A DNA stretch of 47,684 bases from Candidatus Treponema merdequi (GCA_018064525.1 JAGHVB010000069.1:1-47684); one strand, 5' to 3'. Counted from the stretch's first letter, positions 24,108 to 33,378 are shown. Made by a program: numbers and translations. Notes: a model not told the origin generated them from the sequence alone.

Positions 24108-25196
24108 GTGGAAAGTCAGAATTTGTCGCAAACATCAGGATTTGTCTCTGTTGATATTTCAGAATTTTTCGGTCAGTCAGAAAAACCGCAGGATTCTGAT
24201 TACGGCATTGTTGTATTAACTCCGCGTCAGCGCGAAATGTACAAGAGCCTGATTGAAAAAGCACAGAAAATAAATCCTGAAAAATATGAAGTTTTCCAGA
24301 AAAGAATGCGTGACCTTCAGGAACTTGCAAAAGGAATTGCAAACTTTCCGTCTCTTCTCGAGCGCCACAATCTTTCAGGTGGCGAAAGAACTCCGCAGTC
24401 ATTAATCGAATCATTAATTGAACATCAGGCAGAAGGAGATTACACTCTCCAGCTTCCTTCAAAAGCAACTCTGGGAAAAGGTTTTCTCGTTGCAAAAATT
24501 CACACCTTTTCTTCACTTGCTAAATTTTCAAAAGCCATCAAAGAACCGGAAGAAGTAACTCTTGAATTTCAATCAGAAACAAACTCGATGATGTTCTCTC
24601 TTCTTGCAGAAGATGTTTACCTTAACCTTATTCATGACAAAACAATTCCGCTGGAATTTAAACAGGAACTTGCAACATCACTTTTACTTCTCTGGGAACA
24701 CCGCTCTGACCAGAATATTCAGGACATCGCACCGACCCTTTTAAAAATCTGGACTGCACGCCGTAAACTTGCGCCTGCTTTTGGTACAATGATGGGAACA
24801 AGTGAACTTCTTCTCTTATCAATGCAGCTTGATGACCAGTGGACAACTTTTATCAAAGCAAAACTCGGTGACTCAGGCGTTGCTCAGGCAATGGAAGAAT
24901 TCCTGTTTGGAATTTCACACGAACAGATTTTACAGTTAAAAGATATTCTCCGTACAAAAGGAATTCCGGCAATCGGTCGTGATGAAGTTTCAAAGTTCTT
25001 AGGTGTTCACATTAAAGCCGATGCCGGTCTTGACTACCGAGACTTTTATTCAATGTATACATTAAGACGAGATAATGCCCGCGTACGCGCAAGAATGGGA
25101 CTCTCTGGTCCGCATAAAACTATCGAAGATTACTTTATCCAATTTGTAATGGAGCAGAACAAGGAGAAACAAAACAATGACAGCTTCGCAAAATGA
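24108..25196 (+). CDS. conserved hypothetical protein upstream of the cupin regulator
   Basis: A 362-aa soluble, mostly helical protein with no signal peptide or recognised motif. It begins with GTG at 24108. A TATAAT at 24094-24099 ends 8 nt upstream and there is no ribosome site, again suggesting a leaderless message. The 3' end overlaps the XRE-cupin regulator gene by 20 bp, so the two are translationally linked. This looks like a spirochaete-specific protein; its function cannot be inferred from what I see. Confidence 0.7.
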   Translation: MESQNLSQTSGFVSVDISEFFGQSEKPQDSDYGIVVLTPRQREMYKSLIEKAQKINPEKYEVFQKRMRDLQELAKGIANFPSLLERHNLSGGERTPQSLIESLIEHQAEGDYTLQLPSKATLGKGFLVAKIHTFSSLAKFSKAIKEPEEVTLEFQSETNSMMFSLLAEDVYLNLIHDKTIPLEFKQELATSLLLLWEHRSDQNIQDIAPTLLKIWTARRKLAPAFGTMMGTSELLLLSMQLDDQWTTFIKAKLGDSGVAQAMEEFLFGISHEQILQLKDILRTKGIPAIGRDEVSKFLGVHIKADAGLDYRDFYSMYTLRRDNARVRARMGLSGPHKTIEDYFIQFVMEQNKEKQNNDSFAK

Positions 25197-25809
25197 CATG
25201 ACTCAGAATGAAAATCAGAACGATTCACAGGACAAACGAATTCCATATCACTTTGGAGAAAAACTGCGTACTGTCCGTGAAAGAAAAGGTTATACCCTCA
25301 AAGTTGTTGCAACACAGGCAGGTGTTTCAGAAAGTCTTGTCTCTCAGATTGAAAGAAACAGAGTAAGCCCTGCAATTGATACGCTTCTTGCTCTTGCTGA
25401 TGTACTCGATATCAATCTTGAATTTTTATTCGAAGAATACAGAAGAAAACATCCTGTTCAGGTTATCAGAAAAAATGAAAGAAGAACTTCAGAAGACGAT
25501 TCAATCAAATATGAAGAAATCGTCAAACCAGATGACTCAGACGGACAGAATACTCTCGAAGCATACACAATCACAATTCCGGCAGGAGAAAAAACACACA
25601 AAGGTTCTTACGGACATCTTGGCCGCGAAATGGGATTTATTCTCAGCGGCAGATGCGAACTTCATTATGAAAAGTATGTTTACGAATTAAACGAAGGCGA
25701 CAGCGTAACTTTCAGTGCTGCAGCTCCACATGTAATTGTAAATACAGGTGACAAAGAATTAAAGGCTATCTGGGTCGTAACACCTGCTCAAAGATTTGTT
25801 AACAAGTAA
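25177..25809 (+). CDS. XRE-cupin transcriptional regulator
   Basis: A 210-aa protein. An N-terminal helix-turn-helix (GEKLRTVRERKGYTLKVVA, with SESLVSQIERNRVSPAIDTLL, about residues 24-72) is followed by a C-terminal cupin barrel (IPAGEKTHKGSYGHLGREMGFILSGRCELHY...LNEGDSVTFSAAAPHVIVN). The architecture is that of PuuR/SinR-like regulators which sense small molecules through the cupin. AAGGAG lies 8 nt before the ATG, within the preceding gene. Its targets are not evident; the overlapping upstream gene is a candidate partner. Confidence 0.88.
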   Translation: MTASQNDMTQNENQNDSQDKRIPYHFGEKLRTVRERKGYTLKVVATQAGVSESLVSQIERNRVSPAIDTLLALADVLDINLEFLFEEYRRKHPVQVIRKNERRTSEDDSIKYEEIVKPDDSDGQNTLEAYTITIPAGEKTHKGSYGHLGREMGFILSGRCELHYEKYVYELNEGDSVTFSAAAPHVIVNTGDKELKAIWVVTPAQRFVNK

Positions 25810-25871
25810 TTCATTTTTTTGACATGTAACCATTTTCTCGCATACAGACTTTATTATTAAAGAGGATGAAT

Positions 25872-27854
25872 ATGAAAAAATTTTCAAAACTTTTTATTCT
25901 GATAATGTTATTGAGCTGTGTAATTAATGTTTCTGCACAGGAAGTTTTAAAACCAAAAATTGCAGAAAAACTTTCACTCAATGTTTTTGAAATTGTTTAC
26001 CTTAAAATCGAAGAAGATCCACTTTCGTATGAAAAGGAACTTCCTTTAGACAGAATTCCGTATGCAGAAAGAATGGATAAATACGATTCAATCGGAACTG
26101 CTTTTCTGTTAAAAGACCACAAGTTTTATACTGCGGCTCATGTACTGAATCTTCAGAACAAAACTCAGGCAGATAAATTCTATATCCGTACACAGAACAA
26201 AAATATTTATAAAATTAAAAACATAGAAAAATTTGCCACAGACAGAGATTTTGTAATTTTTGATGTTGAAGATTTTAATGAACCAAAAGCAAAAGGCCTC
26301 GACTTTGATGAAAACTATGTTACAAACTCATCTGTTTTTGCAGTAGGAAATGCACAGGGAGAAGGAATCGTAATGAGAAACGGCCTTCTTACAAGCACAA
26401 CTCCGGAAAGCCGTCATGGAAACTGGTTATGGCTCCGCTTCTCTGCAGCAGCAAGTCCCGGAAACTCCGGCGGTCCTCTCGTTACTCCACAGGGAAAAGT
26501 CATTGGAATTGTTGCAATGAAAAATTCTTCAGAAAACTTAAACTATGCACTTCCAATAAAAGAAACAAAAAATGTCAGTGACTGTAAAGGCGAGATCCAC
26601 TCAGAGCTTTATTATAATCTTCCGAATATTTCAACTCAGAAATTTTATCACAGTTTTGATTTTGAAATTGATTTGCCAAAATCAATCGAAGAAGTCAGAA
26701 ACATCTGTTACAACGCTTTTCATGACTACACAGAAAAATTTGTAGAAAAAACTTCTGCCGAATATAAATATTCAGGTAAAAAAAGTTTTACACATACAGA
26801 CAAAGGAAATATCATTTACACAAACAGCTACAATATGTCTTTTCCTTATACAATCTGTCTCAACGAAAAAAACAAATGGGGATGCTATTCTCCGTCAGAA
26901 ACAAGCGAACTTAAACTTGATAAAAATTCAAAAATTACTGCCGGCGGAATGCTTGGTCTTGTGATGACAAAACTTAAAAAACCTGATGATATTTCTGTCG
27001 AAGAATATATCAAAAATCCAAAACTCCTTATCGATACACTTGCAAAAGTTTTTGTACTAAGCCGTCCTGTCGGTTCTGAAAAAATCAACATCACTTCTTT
27101 CGGACAGCCTTCTTACACTTCAACTCATACAGATACTTTCGGAAGGACATGGCTCATCAGTGCGTTTACAATTCCTTTTGCAGATTACGCACTTTATAAT
27201 TTTTCTTTACCTCTCCCTGATGGAATTTATTCAATGACAGGAATTGCTCCGACTCATCATATTTTCTGCGGATTTAATTTTGATATGGAATTTTTATCAG
27301 ACTTTGTCTTAACAGGTTATTCATCAACTTACAGAGAAATGCAGGAATATCTCAATATTCCAGAGGAAGTTTATCCGCGTCATAAAGTTTTAGAAAATGC
27401 TTCTCTTTTGCAGACAGAAAATGAAACAATTCTGAAAACAGATTTCTTTTCCTTAACATTCCCAAAAGAAGTAATCAATATCGATGAAAAATCAGAAATC
27501 AATCTTGGAATCAGTGTACGTCCTGACAATCAAAAAGGTCTGACTTCTGTAATTTCCCTCTGTTCTGTAGAAGCTCAGAAAAATACAAACGACAATACAC
27601 TCATTCTGTACTCAAAACAGTTTAAGCCTCACGAAGATTCTGCAGAAGAAACCTTTGACGGATATAATAAAATATGTTCCAAAACAATTCCTTACGACGG
27701 AAATCCTTTTGAAAACGAACAGAAAACTTCTGTCTTTGTCACTGATGTAAAAGAAGATTCTGTTTCTGTTCTCGGACTTATTTACAAAGGCAGCAGAATG
27801 GATGTAATAAAAGAAAATGTACAAAAGGTATCTGAAAAAATACAAGAAAACTAA
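25872..27854 (+). CDS. secreted trypsin-like serine protease (HtrA-type catalytic domain)
   Basis: A 660-aa exported protein from ATG 25872, which has GAGG 6 nt upstream; the ATG at 25866 abuts that site. The signal peptide ends at VSAQ. The protease triad fits His90 (TAAHVLN), Asp126 (DRDFVIFD) and Ser199 (SPGNSGGPL), followed by GKVIGIVAMKN. No PDZ domain follows. Instead about 440 residues of unassigned beta-rich sequence reach the C-terminus, unlike DegP. It should cleave proteins in the periplasm or at the surface. The phosphodiester-glycosidase gene starts at the very next base after its stop. Confidence 0.85.
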   Translation: MKKFSKLFILIMLLSCVINVSAQEVLKPKIAEKLSLNVFEIVYLKIEEDPLSYEKELPLDRIPYAERMDKYDSIGTAFLLKDHKFYTAAHVLNLQNKTQADKFYIRTQNKNIYKIKNIEKFATDRDFVIFDVEDFNEPKAKGLDFDENYVTNSSVFAVGNAQGEGIVMRNGLLTSTTPESRHGNWLWLRFSAAASPGNSGGPLVTPQGKVIGIVAMKNSSENLNYALPIKETKNVSDCKGEIHSELYYNLPNISTQKFYHSFDFEIDLPKSIEEVRNICYNAFHDYTEKFVEKTSAEYKYSGKKSFTHTDKGNIIYTNSYNMSFPYTICLNEKNKWGCYSPSETSELKLDKNSKITAGGMLGLVMTKLKKPDDISVEEYIKNPKLLIDTLAKVFVLSRPVGSEKINITSFGQPSYTSTHTDTFGRTWLISAFTIPFADYALYNFSLPLPDGIYSMTGIAPTHHIFCGFNFDMEFLSDFVLTGYSSTYREMQEYLNIPEEVYPRHKVLENASLLQTENETILKTDFFSLTFPKEVINIDEKSEINLGISVRPDNQKGLTSVISLCSVEAQKNTNDNTLILYSKQFKPHEDSAEETFDGYNKICSKTIPYDGNPFENEQKTSVFVTDVKEDSVSVLGLIYKGSRMDVIKENVQKVSEKIQEN

Positions 27855-28745
27855 ATGAAGTTCATTCCGTACAAAAAAATATTTTTAACTGCACTTTTTC
27901 TTTTACCTTCACTATTACTCTTTTCATGCAGAACAACGCAGTTTGAGCAGCCTCATAAACACGCAGATAATTTTTCTGCTTTATGGAATGATAATCAATC
28001 TGATTTCTGGACTAAAAGAGATTCATACTTTTATACATGCGATTTTTTTCTTGAAGATGAAAAGACAATCTGTCACGCTGTAAAAATTGACCTCACCTCA
28101 CCAGAACTTTTAATTTCGCTTTACCCTGACAGTACAGCCATCACAGAAAAAAACAATGTCACTAAAATCAAATCTGTAAAAGCTTCTTCACTTGCAAAAA
28201 AAAATGACATTGTCATAAACACAACTCAATGGTCACAGAAAATTCCATTAATCTCAGAAAAAGTCCCCGTCGGAATCATTCAGAACAATGGAACAGACTT
28301 TTCACCCGCAGACAGAAAATATGACGCAATTGCTTTTTATAAAAATATAAATTCGTACAGCGTACGAATTTTTTCTCAGAAAAATATCAGTGACTTTTCG
28401 GAAAATGCAGAATTTATCTCCGGCGGTTTCTGGCAGATTTTATCAGATTCAGATATCGTAAATTTCAGGGAATTTTCAGCCAGCAGGACATCACTTGGAA
28501 TTTCAAAAGACCAGAAAACACTTTACATATTAATAGCAGAAGGAGAACGAAAATCCCGTTCACGAGGCCTTTCTTACAAAAAATGTGCTGAAATCCTTTC
28601 TAAAATGGGTTCTTTTAACGCAATAGAATTTGACGGTGGAAGTTCCACAACCCTTTTCATTAATAAAAAAAATGTACTTTCATACAAAAAAAATCCAAAA
28701 CTGCCTTCATTTCTGTGCTTTTCCAAACTCACATTTGACAAATAA
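27855..28745 (+). CDS. phosphodiester glycosidase (NAGPA-domain) lipoprotein
   Basis: A 296-aa lipoprotein (signal ending LLLFSC) with the NAGPA/phosphodiester-glycosidase pattern: an N-terminal CHAVKIDL segment, IINTTQW, PVGIIQNNG, FISGGFWQIL, SRTSLGISKDQKTLYILIAEG and the signature FDGGSSTTLFI near the C-terminus. Family enzymes remove GlcNAc or similar sugars from phosphodiesters in envelope polymers. The ATG follows the protease stop without any gap, so expression depends on translational coupling. Confidence 0.82.
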   Translation: MKFIPYKKIFLTALFLLPSLLLFSCRTTQFEQPHKHADNFSALWNDNQSDFWTKRDSYFYTCDFFLEDEKTICHAVKIDLTSPELLISLYPDSTAITEKNNVTKIKSVKASSLAKKNDIVINTTQWSQKIPLISEKVPVGIIQNNGTDFSPADRKYDAIAFYKNINSYSVRIFSQKNISDFSENAEFISGGFWQILSDSDIVNFREFSASRTSLGISKDQKTLYILIAEGERKSRSRGLSYKKCAEILSKMGSFNAIEFDGGSSTTLFINKKNVLSYKKNPKLPSFLCFSKLTFDK

Positions 28746-28763
28746 ATGCACATAAACTAAAAT
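28735..28763 (+). promoter_or_regulatory. sigma-70 promoter of the PilZ gene
   Basis: A perfect TTGACA (28735-28740), 17-bp spacer and TAAAAT (28758-28763) end 8 nt before ATG 28772. The predicted start site falls within a few nucleotides of the ATG. The -35 box overlaps the last codons of the preceding gene. Confidence 0.75.
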
Positions 28764-28771
28764 ATAGGAAT

Positions 28772-29833
28772 ATGGGAATTACTACAAGCCAGCAATTACA
28801 GAATTATTACGACATTTTCCGCGACACTGAAGTTATTTACACAAAAGATGTTTTAAGAACTCTTGCTGTTGACCCACGCCAGATTTATGTAAAATGTAAC
28901 GGAGCACAATGGCCTTGTATTATTAATTCCACTTCTTTTATAAATGCCAGAATCATTGTTGGAACTAAAGGCGGTGCTTTTGCTGCAATGGCAAAAAAAG
29001 ATCCTCCTCCGGTTTCTTTGAGATTCTTTTTTGCACAGATAAATGACCAGCCGATAAGTTTTTTCGTAACTGGCCGTGTAACAGAAGTTTCTCAATATAT
29101 GAATTCCACAGAACTGGCAATCATCACAATAACTTTTTCACAGCGTCCACCAGATGATTTAATTGAAAGAGTTGGTTCAATGCTCGAAGCAAATTCCAAC
29201 GCAATCAGACGAAAAGAAGAACGCATCATAATTACAGATGACACAAAACGCCGTCTTTTCATTTCAAAAGACGAAACAATAATTTTCATTCAGAATGTTC
29301 CGCGAAGATGTATCCTCAGAGATATCTCATTCTCCGGTGCAAAAGTAATTCTTCTCGGAATCGAAAAGTTTATCAACCAGAAGCAGATTATTTTAAGAAT
29401 CCACTTCGAAGAACCTGATGAAATTATTACTCTCGAAGGACATGTTGTAAAAACAAGTCCTGTAGAAGAAAGACCAGAAATTATTTATGCCTGTCTGCAG
29501 TTTGATGAGGCTAAAGTTCCTACATCTTATAAGATCAGGATTAATACTTATCTCACAACAGTGCGTAAAAATATTCTTTCTGCTGTTTCACAGGAACAGG
29601 AAGACGCTCAGAAAAATACAGAAAAAAAGCATCTTGAACCGCAGAAAACAGCAGCTGCAAAAGCCGCAGAAGACTCTGGTACCCCGGAATCAGAAAACGG
29701 CTCTTCACAGGATAACCCGATTGCTGCAGAAACACTCGAACCACCTGCAGAAGAAACTTCAGAAGCACAGCCTTCAAATGCCGCCGCTGAAGAAAAACCT
29801 GCCGAAGCTGCAGCCGGAACACCAAACGCATAA
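28772..29833 (+). CDS. PilZ-domain cyclic di-GMP receptor
   Basis: A 353-aa cytoplasmic protein. A PilZN-like beta-rich N-terminal domain covers residues about 20-125. A PilZ domain covers about 170-265, with the binding motifs R179xxxR183 and D184xSxxG189 (RRCILRDISFSGAKV). A low-complexity Ala/Glu/Pro tail from about residue 275 is probably disordered. Spirochaete PilZ proteins (PlzA in Borrelia, the PilZ protein of T. denticola) link cyclic di-GMP to motility and virulence. It lies 6 kb from the two diguanylate cyclases, so both ends of the signalling pathway are in this window. Confidence 0.85.
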   Translation: MGITTSQQLQNYYDIFRDTEVIYTKDVLRTLAVDPRQIYVKCNGAQWPCIINSTSFINARIIVGTKGGAFAAMAKKDPPPVSLRFFFAQINDQPISFFVTGRVTEVSQYMNSTELAIITITFSQRPPDDLIERVGSMLEANSNAIRRKEERIIITDDTKRRLFISKDETIIFIQNVPRRCILRDISFSGAKVILLGIEKFINQKQIILRIHFEEPDEIITLEGHVVKTSPVEERPEIIYACLQFDEAKVPTSYKIRINTYLTTVRKNILSAVSQEQEDAQKNTEKKHLEPQKTAAAKAAEDSGTPESENGSSQDNPIAAETLEPPAEETSEAQPSNAAAEEKPAEAAAGTPNA

Positions 29834-29856
29834 TTCAATTTTTTTAGGAAACAAAA

Positions 29857-31002
29857 ATGAAACCAAACAGTCCTCTTGAATCAGTTTATTTTATTACATT
29901 ACCAGAAGGTTTTGAACTTTCAAAAAACGCAATGCACATTGACCCGACAATTCCTCTTCCTGTTCAGAAAAAAGACAGCGAAGCTCCAGGTCAATTCAAT
30001 CCAAAAGAACTTACTCAGGAACAGATTCTCGCAGGACTTTTAACAGTTCTAGCCTATGATAAAAAAAATGAACATCTTGATTACTACCGTTCAGTCTTAA
30101 AACAGGCACGCCCGGAAATCAAAAAGGAACTTTCAGAAGCAGCTATTCTAAAAGCAAAAAATGAAGATTACGAAATTGCAGAAGAAATGTTTCTTGCATT
30201 GCAGGGCTTTGATCCGGAAGATAAAGCCATCACTTTGAATATGGCACTTTTCTTTGACCAGAGAGCCGACAGTTACAGACGTTCTGGATTGATTGAAGAT
30301 GCAGATGCTTACGATGACAATGCACTTTACTATTACAAAGAAGCAATGGTTGCAGAACCTCCTGTAGCAGATTCTTTTTTTAATGCCGGTTTTTACTACT
30401 TAAAAAAGAATGACTATTTTAATGCGAAAGAAGCTTTCGAAACTTATGTAACTTTGACATGTGACATCAAGGATGAAGAACTTGGTGAAAATGGAATTTA
30501 CAAGCGTGAACGTGCGCAGGAACTTCTGAATAAAATTTCAAATCAGAATATGGACGACGCAAGATTTAAAGCTGCTTATGATTTAATTTCAAACGGCGAA
30601 GAAGAAAAAGGTCTTGAACAGATCCGTCTCTTTCTCGAAAAAAATCCGAATGTCTGGAACGCATGGTTTATGCTCGGCTGGGGTCTCAGAAGAATAACCC
30701 GTTATAACGATGCAATCACTGCATTCAACAAAGCCCTTGAATACGGCGGAGATACTAATTCTGATACTTACAACGAAATGGCAATCTGCTATCTCGAAAT
30801 GAATGACTTTGAAAATGCAAAAAAATCTCTTATGAAAGCACTTTCAATCGATCCTGAAAGTACAAAAATCATTTCAAATCTCGGATATCTTTCACTCAAA
30901 GAAGGCAATGTATCAGAAGCTCAGAAATATTTTGCAACTGTCCTCGAAATTGATCCCGATGATAAAATCGCACTTCACGAACTGAGTAAACTGGAACAGT
31001 AA
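29857..31002 (+). CDS. tetratricopeptide-repeat protein
   Basis: A 381-aa cytoplasmic protein with at least six TPR-like units. The clearest are WNAWFMLGWGLRRITRYNDAITAFNKALEYGG, YNEMAICYLEMNDFENAKKSLMKALSIDPE and ISNLGYLSLKEGNVSEAQKYFATVLEIDPD in the last 110 residues. A short non-repeat N-terminus (MKPNSPLESVYFITLPEGFEL) precedes them. It follows the PilZ gene by 23 bp with TAGGAAA before its ATG, so they are probably co-transcribed. It is likely a scaffold for protein interactions. Confidence 0.85.
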   Translation: MKPNSPLESVYFITLPEGFELSKNAMHIDPTIPLPVQKKDSEAPGQFNPKELTQEQILAGLLTVLAYDKKNEHLDYYRSVLKQARPEIKKELSEAAILKAKNEDYEIAEEMFLALQGFDPEDKAITLNMALFFDQRADSYRRSGLIEDADAYDDNALYYYKEAMVAEPPVADSFFNAGFYYLKKNDYFNAKEAFETYVTLTCDIKDEELGENGIYKRERAQELLNKISNQNMDDARFKAAYDLISNGEEEKGLEQIRLFLEKNPNVWNAWFMLGWGLRRITRYNDAITAFNKALEYGGDTNSDTYNEMAICYLEMNDFENAKKSLMKALSIDPESTKIISNLGYLSLKEGNVSEAQKYFATVLEIDPDDKIALHELSKLEQ

Positions 31003-31091
31003 CCACAGATTGTAAAGCGACCACCGATTTCACAGCAAATCTGATTGTGCAGCTGACATTGATTTCGCGGATATTTTTTTGAGGAAGTTTT

Positions 31092-31529
31092 ATGAAAAAA
31101 TATTTTTTATTGTTTACTTTTTTGTTCGGAATGTTTTTGGGATGTTCACAAGGATTTAAAAAAACTGAAATCACTGTGACACGGGCAGATAACAGTTCTG
31201 TAGTTTTAAAAGTTGAACTTGCAGTAACCGACAAAGAACAGCAGCAGGGTTTCATGCACCGTAAAAATATTCCGGACGGAACAGGAATGATTTTTATTTA
31301 CGACGCTGACAGAACATTAAACTTCTGGATGAAAAACACTCCCCATGCTCTGACAATTGCTTACATCGACAAAGACGGAATCATAAAAGAATTTCATGAC
31401 ATGACTCCGTTCAGTGAAGCTGCAGTTTCAAGTTCTCATTCAGTACGCTATGCTCTCGAAGTTCCTCAGGGATATTTTAAACGGGCAGGCATTCAAGTCG
31501 GCGACAAAATCTCACTTCCACAACTTTAA
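31092..31529 (+). CDS. DUF192 family lipoprotein
   Basis: A 145-aa exported protein. The lipobox LGC is at residues 16-18. The DUF192 core has VELAVTDKEQQQGFMHRKNIPDGTGMIFIY, the FWMKNTPHALTIAYIDKDGIIKE signature and ALEVPQGYFKRAGIQVGD. The family is small, globular and envelope-localised, with no agreed biochemical role. GAGGAA lies 7 nt upstream of the ATG. The 89-bp spacer from the TPR gene holds no clear terminator. Confidence 0.85.
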   Translation: MKKYFLLFTFLFGMFLGCSQGFKKTEITVTRADNSSVVLKVELAVTDKEQQQGFMHRKNIPDGTGMIFIYDADRTLNFWMKNTPHALTIAYIDKDGIIKEFHDMTPFSEAAVSSSHSVRYALEVPQGYFKRAGIQVGDKISLPQL

Positions 31530-31532
31530 AAC

Positions 31533-31562
31533 AAAAAATGCGGCCCTTCAAAACAGGCCGCA
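31533..31562 (-). terminator. rho-independent terminator (minus strand)
   Basis: The stem TGCGGCC (31539-31545) / GGCCGCA (31556-31562) carries an A run (31533-31538) on the plus-strand left side, i.e. a T run after the hairpin on the minus strand. It ends the minus-strand gene at 31589. Confidence 0.75.
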
Positions 31563-31588
31563 GCTTAATTCAAAATCTTCCAGTCATA

Positions 31589-32173
31589 TTAAAGACTATC
31601 AAGAAAATCGTCTCTCAATTTTTCGCCTGCTGATTTTTCAACCCGGCTTTCTTCAAGCAATGAATTGAATGTTTTCAAATCGATATACTTTAATACAAGC
31701 GGACGCTCAAGGCTCATCTGAACATCATCGTTTTTCCACACTGCGCGTTCCGGACTGAACTCAACAGGATCTCCGTATTTTTTACAGAGTGAACTGAATA
31801 CACTGTAATAATCAACTTTTTTTCTGTTCAGATTAAGCATGATTACATAAAGATGATCTTCATAAAACTGAAACCAGCACTGTTCAAGATATGACCAGCG
31901 TGAAAAATCCCTTGCATCTGTTTCAATTAAAGTTCTGTTTTCTCCAGGCAAAAGAGAAACATCTCTGTCACCGTTGTAACCGAATGAAGAATTTTTTTTA
32001 AGCGCATCTTTTGCACTGTCTACAGACATTCCAAGTTCAACTCCGCCGTAACCTTTTGGAAGTGCCCCGGACTTAGTATTTGACTTTGAAGCACTTTGTG
32101 CAAAACAGAATGTACACACAGAGAATAATAAAAATATAACGGGAATCTTTTTTGTAAAAACTGAATTCTTCAT
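31589..32173 (-). CDS. secreted hypothetical protein
   Basis: A 194-aa exported protein: signal peptide to about residue 25 (CTFCFAQS), then a mature domain opening GYGGVELGMSVDSAKDALKKN. This GxxLGMs...a...L pattern recalls small SmpA/BLIP-like periplasmic domains. The central part is beta-rich (CWFQFYEDHLYVIMLNLNR). ATG 32173 is preferred to the TTG one codon earlier. It is the last gene before a strong terminator, 15 bp downstream of the double-cNMP gene, so they may share a transcript. Function unknown. Confidence 0.7.
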   Translation of the reverse strand: MKNSVFTKKIPVIFLLFSVCTFCFAQSASKSNTKSGALPKGYGGVELGMSVDSAKDALKKNSSFGYNGDRDVSLLPGENRTLIETDARDFSRWSYLEQCWFQFYEDHLYVIMLNLNRKKVDYYSVFSSLCKKYGDPVEFSPERAVWKNDDVQMSLERPLVLKYIDLKTFNSLLEESRVEKSAGEKLRDDFLDSL

Positions 32174-32190
32174 CAATCGTAATATCGGAA

Positions 32191-33378
32191 TTATTTTCGT
32201 ATTTGTTTACGATAAAATGCAGCCTGTTTTGCAAGTTCTATGCAGTTAGGAACAAAGATTTTTAAGTTTTGAATTTTTATATGTGGGTCGTTCTGAAACT
32301 GGTAAGCTGCATGTGCCTGCTGTGCCTGAGGAATTCCACACATATCAATTACATTCTGAACAGTTAAATCTGTCTGCCAGCTTGCGCCTGCTGTAATCTG
32401 AACTTTTGCTTTTTCCATCTGGAGTGCGAGCATATCTATCAATTTCATTATCGGTTCTTTAAGCTGAGTATTTGCAAGCTGTCTGTACATTGACCAAAGT
32501 CGTTCTGCAAGAGTTGTAGTAAGACGTGCAATAAGCTGAGGCTGTGTTGCTACCATCTGGTCAAAGTTTTTGCGGTTAACAGTCATAAGACGGCAGTTTT
32601 CATGCGCAATTGCACTTGCCGAACGAGGCTTGTTTTCAAGCAAAGCCATTTCACCAAACATATCGCCTTTATTCAACACGGCAAGAATAACTTCCTGACC
32701 ATCAACTACTTTAGTAATTCTTACAGATCCTTCCTGAATGATGAACATGTCGGCACCAGCCTGGCATTCTGCAAAAATCATTGTTCCTTTTGGATAAACG
32801 CGAAGAAGATCCGGTGTCGGTTCAAAATATACAGCTTTTGTCTTTGGTTTTAACTGAACAAATTTCTGTTTTGCAATTGCAGCGTTTGGTCCCATCGGAC
32901 TTGCTTTTAAATACTGATAATAACTGAAAATCGCAATGTTGAATTCTTTTTTGCTTTCATAAACTTTTGCAGTTGAAAAAATCTGTTCTGGACTTTCTGC
33001 AACAACATTGTTAAGTGTAAGTTTTGTAAGATTTTCGTTTAAGAGACGCATCTTGTTTGCAAAGGTGCGGATAATTTTCATAGCAACAGGAGTATTTCTT
33101 TCGATTAATTCCGGATACTGATCACGGCGTACAGAAATACATACTACATCTGTCATAGCAACAGCAGATTCAATCTGAAGATGGTTAGACATACATGGAA
33201 TTACACCGACAAAGTCCCCTGGACCTAAAATGCTGTTTGTATTATCTGTAGGGACATTTGACTCATGAGCAACCTGAACATGACCAACCTGAATAATATA
33301 AAAACGGTCACCTGTATTCTGGCCTTCAATTACGAGAAAAGATCCTTTCTTAAAATTAACAAACGAAAGTTGAAGCAT
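32191..33378 (-). CDS. double cyclic-nucleotide-binding-domain protein (Crp-like)
   Basis: A 395-aa cytoplasmic protein with two cNMP-binding folds. The first is residues 1-110 (FKKGSFLVIEGQNTGDRFYIIQVGHVQV, GPGDFVGVI). The second is about 190-300 (YPKGTMIFAECQAGADMFIIQEGSVRI, LNKGDMFGEMALLENKPRSASAIA), and its phosphate cassette GEMAL...RSA is the better conserved of the two. A helical linker (residues 130-170) separates them. The C-terminal 90 residues are helical, with a weak helix-turn-helix (QNVIDMCGIPQAQQAHAAYQF). It may be a transcription regulator or a signalling adaptor; similar two-domain proteins occur across treponemes. Confidence 0.82.
   Translation of the reverse strand: MLQLSFVNFKKGSFLVIEGQNTGDRFYIIQVGHVQVAHESNVPTDNTNSILGPGDFVGVIPCMSNHLQIESAVAMTDVVCISVRRDQYPELIERNTPVAMKIIRTFANKMRLLNENLTKLTLNNVVAESPEQIFSTAKVYESKKEFNIAIFSYYQYLKASPMGPNAAIAKQKFVQLKPKTKAVYFEPTPDLLRVYPKGTMIFAECQAGADMFIIQEGSVRITKVVDGQEVILAVLNKGDMFGEMALLENKPRSASAIAHENCRLMTVNRKNFDQMVATQPQLIARLTTTLAERLWSMYRQLANTQLKEPIMKLIDMLALQMEKAKVQITAGASWQTDLTVQNVIDMCGIPQAQQAHAAYQFQNDPHIKIQNLKIFVPNCIELAKQAAFYRKQIRK

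Noticed and set aside
31007..31052. CAGATT...AATCTG inverted repeat after the TPR gene
   Set aside because: Short 6-bp arms with a 30-nt loop and no T run; too weak for a terminator or operator.
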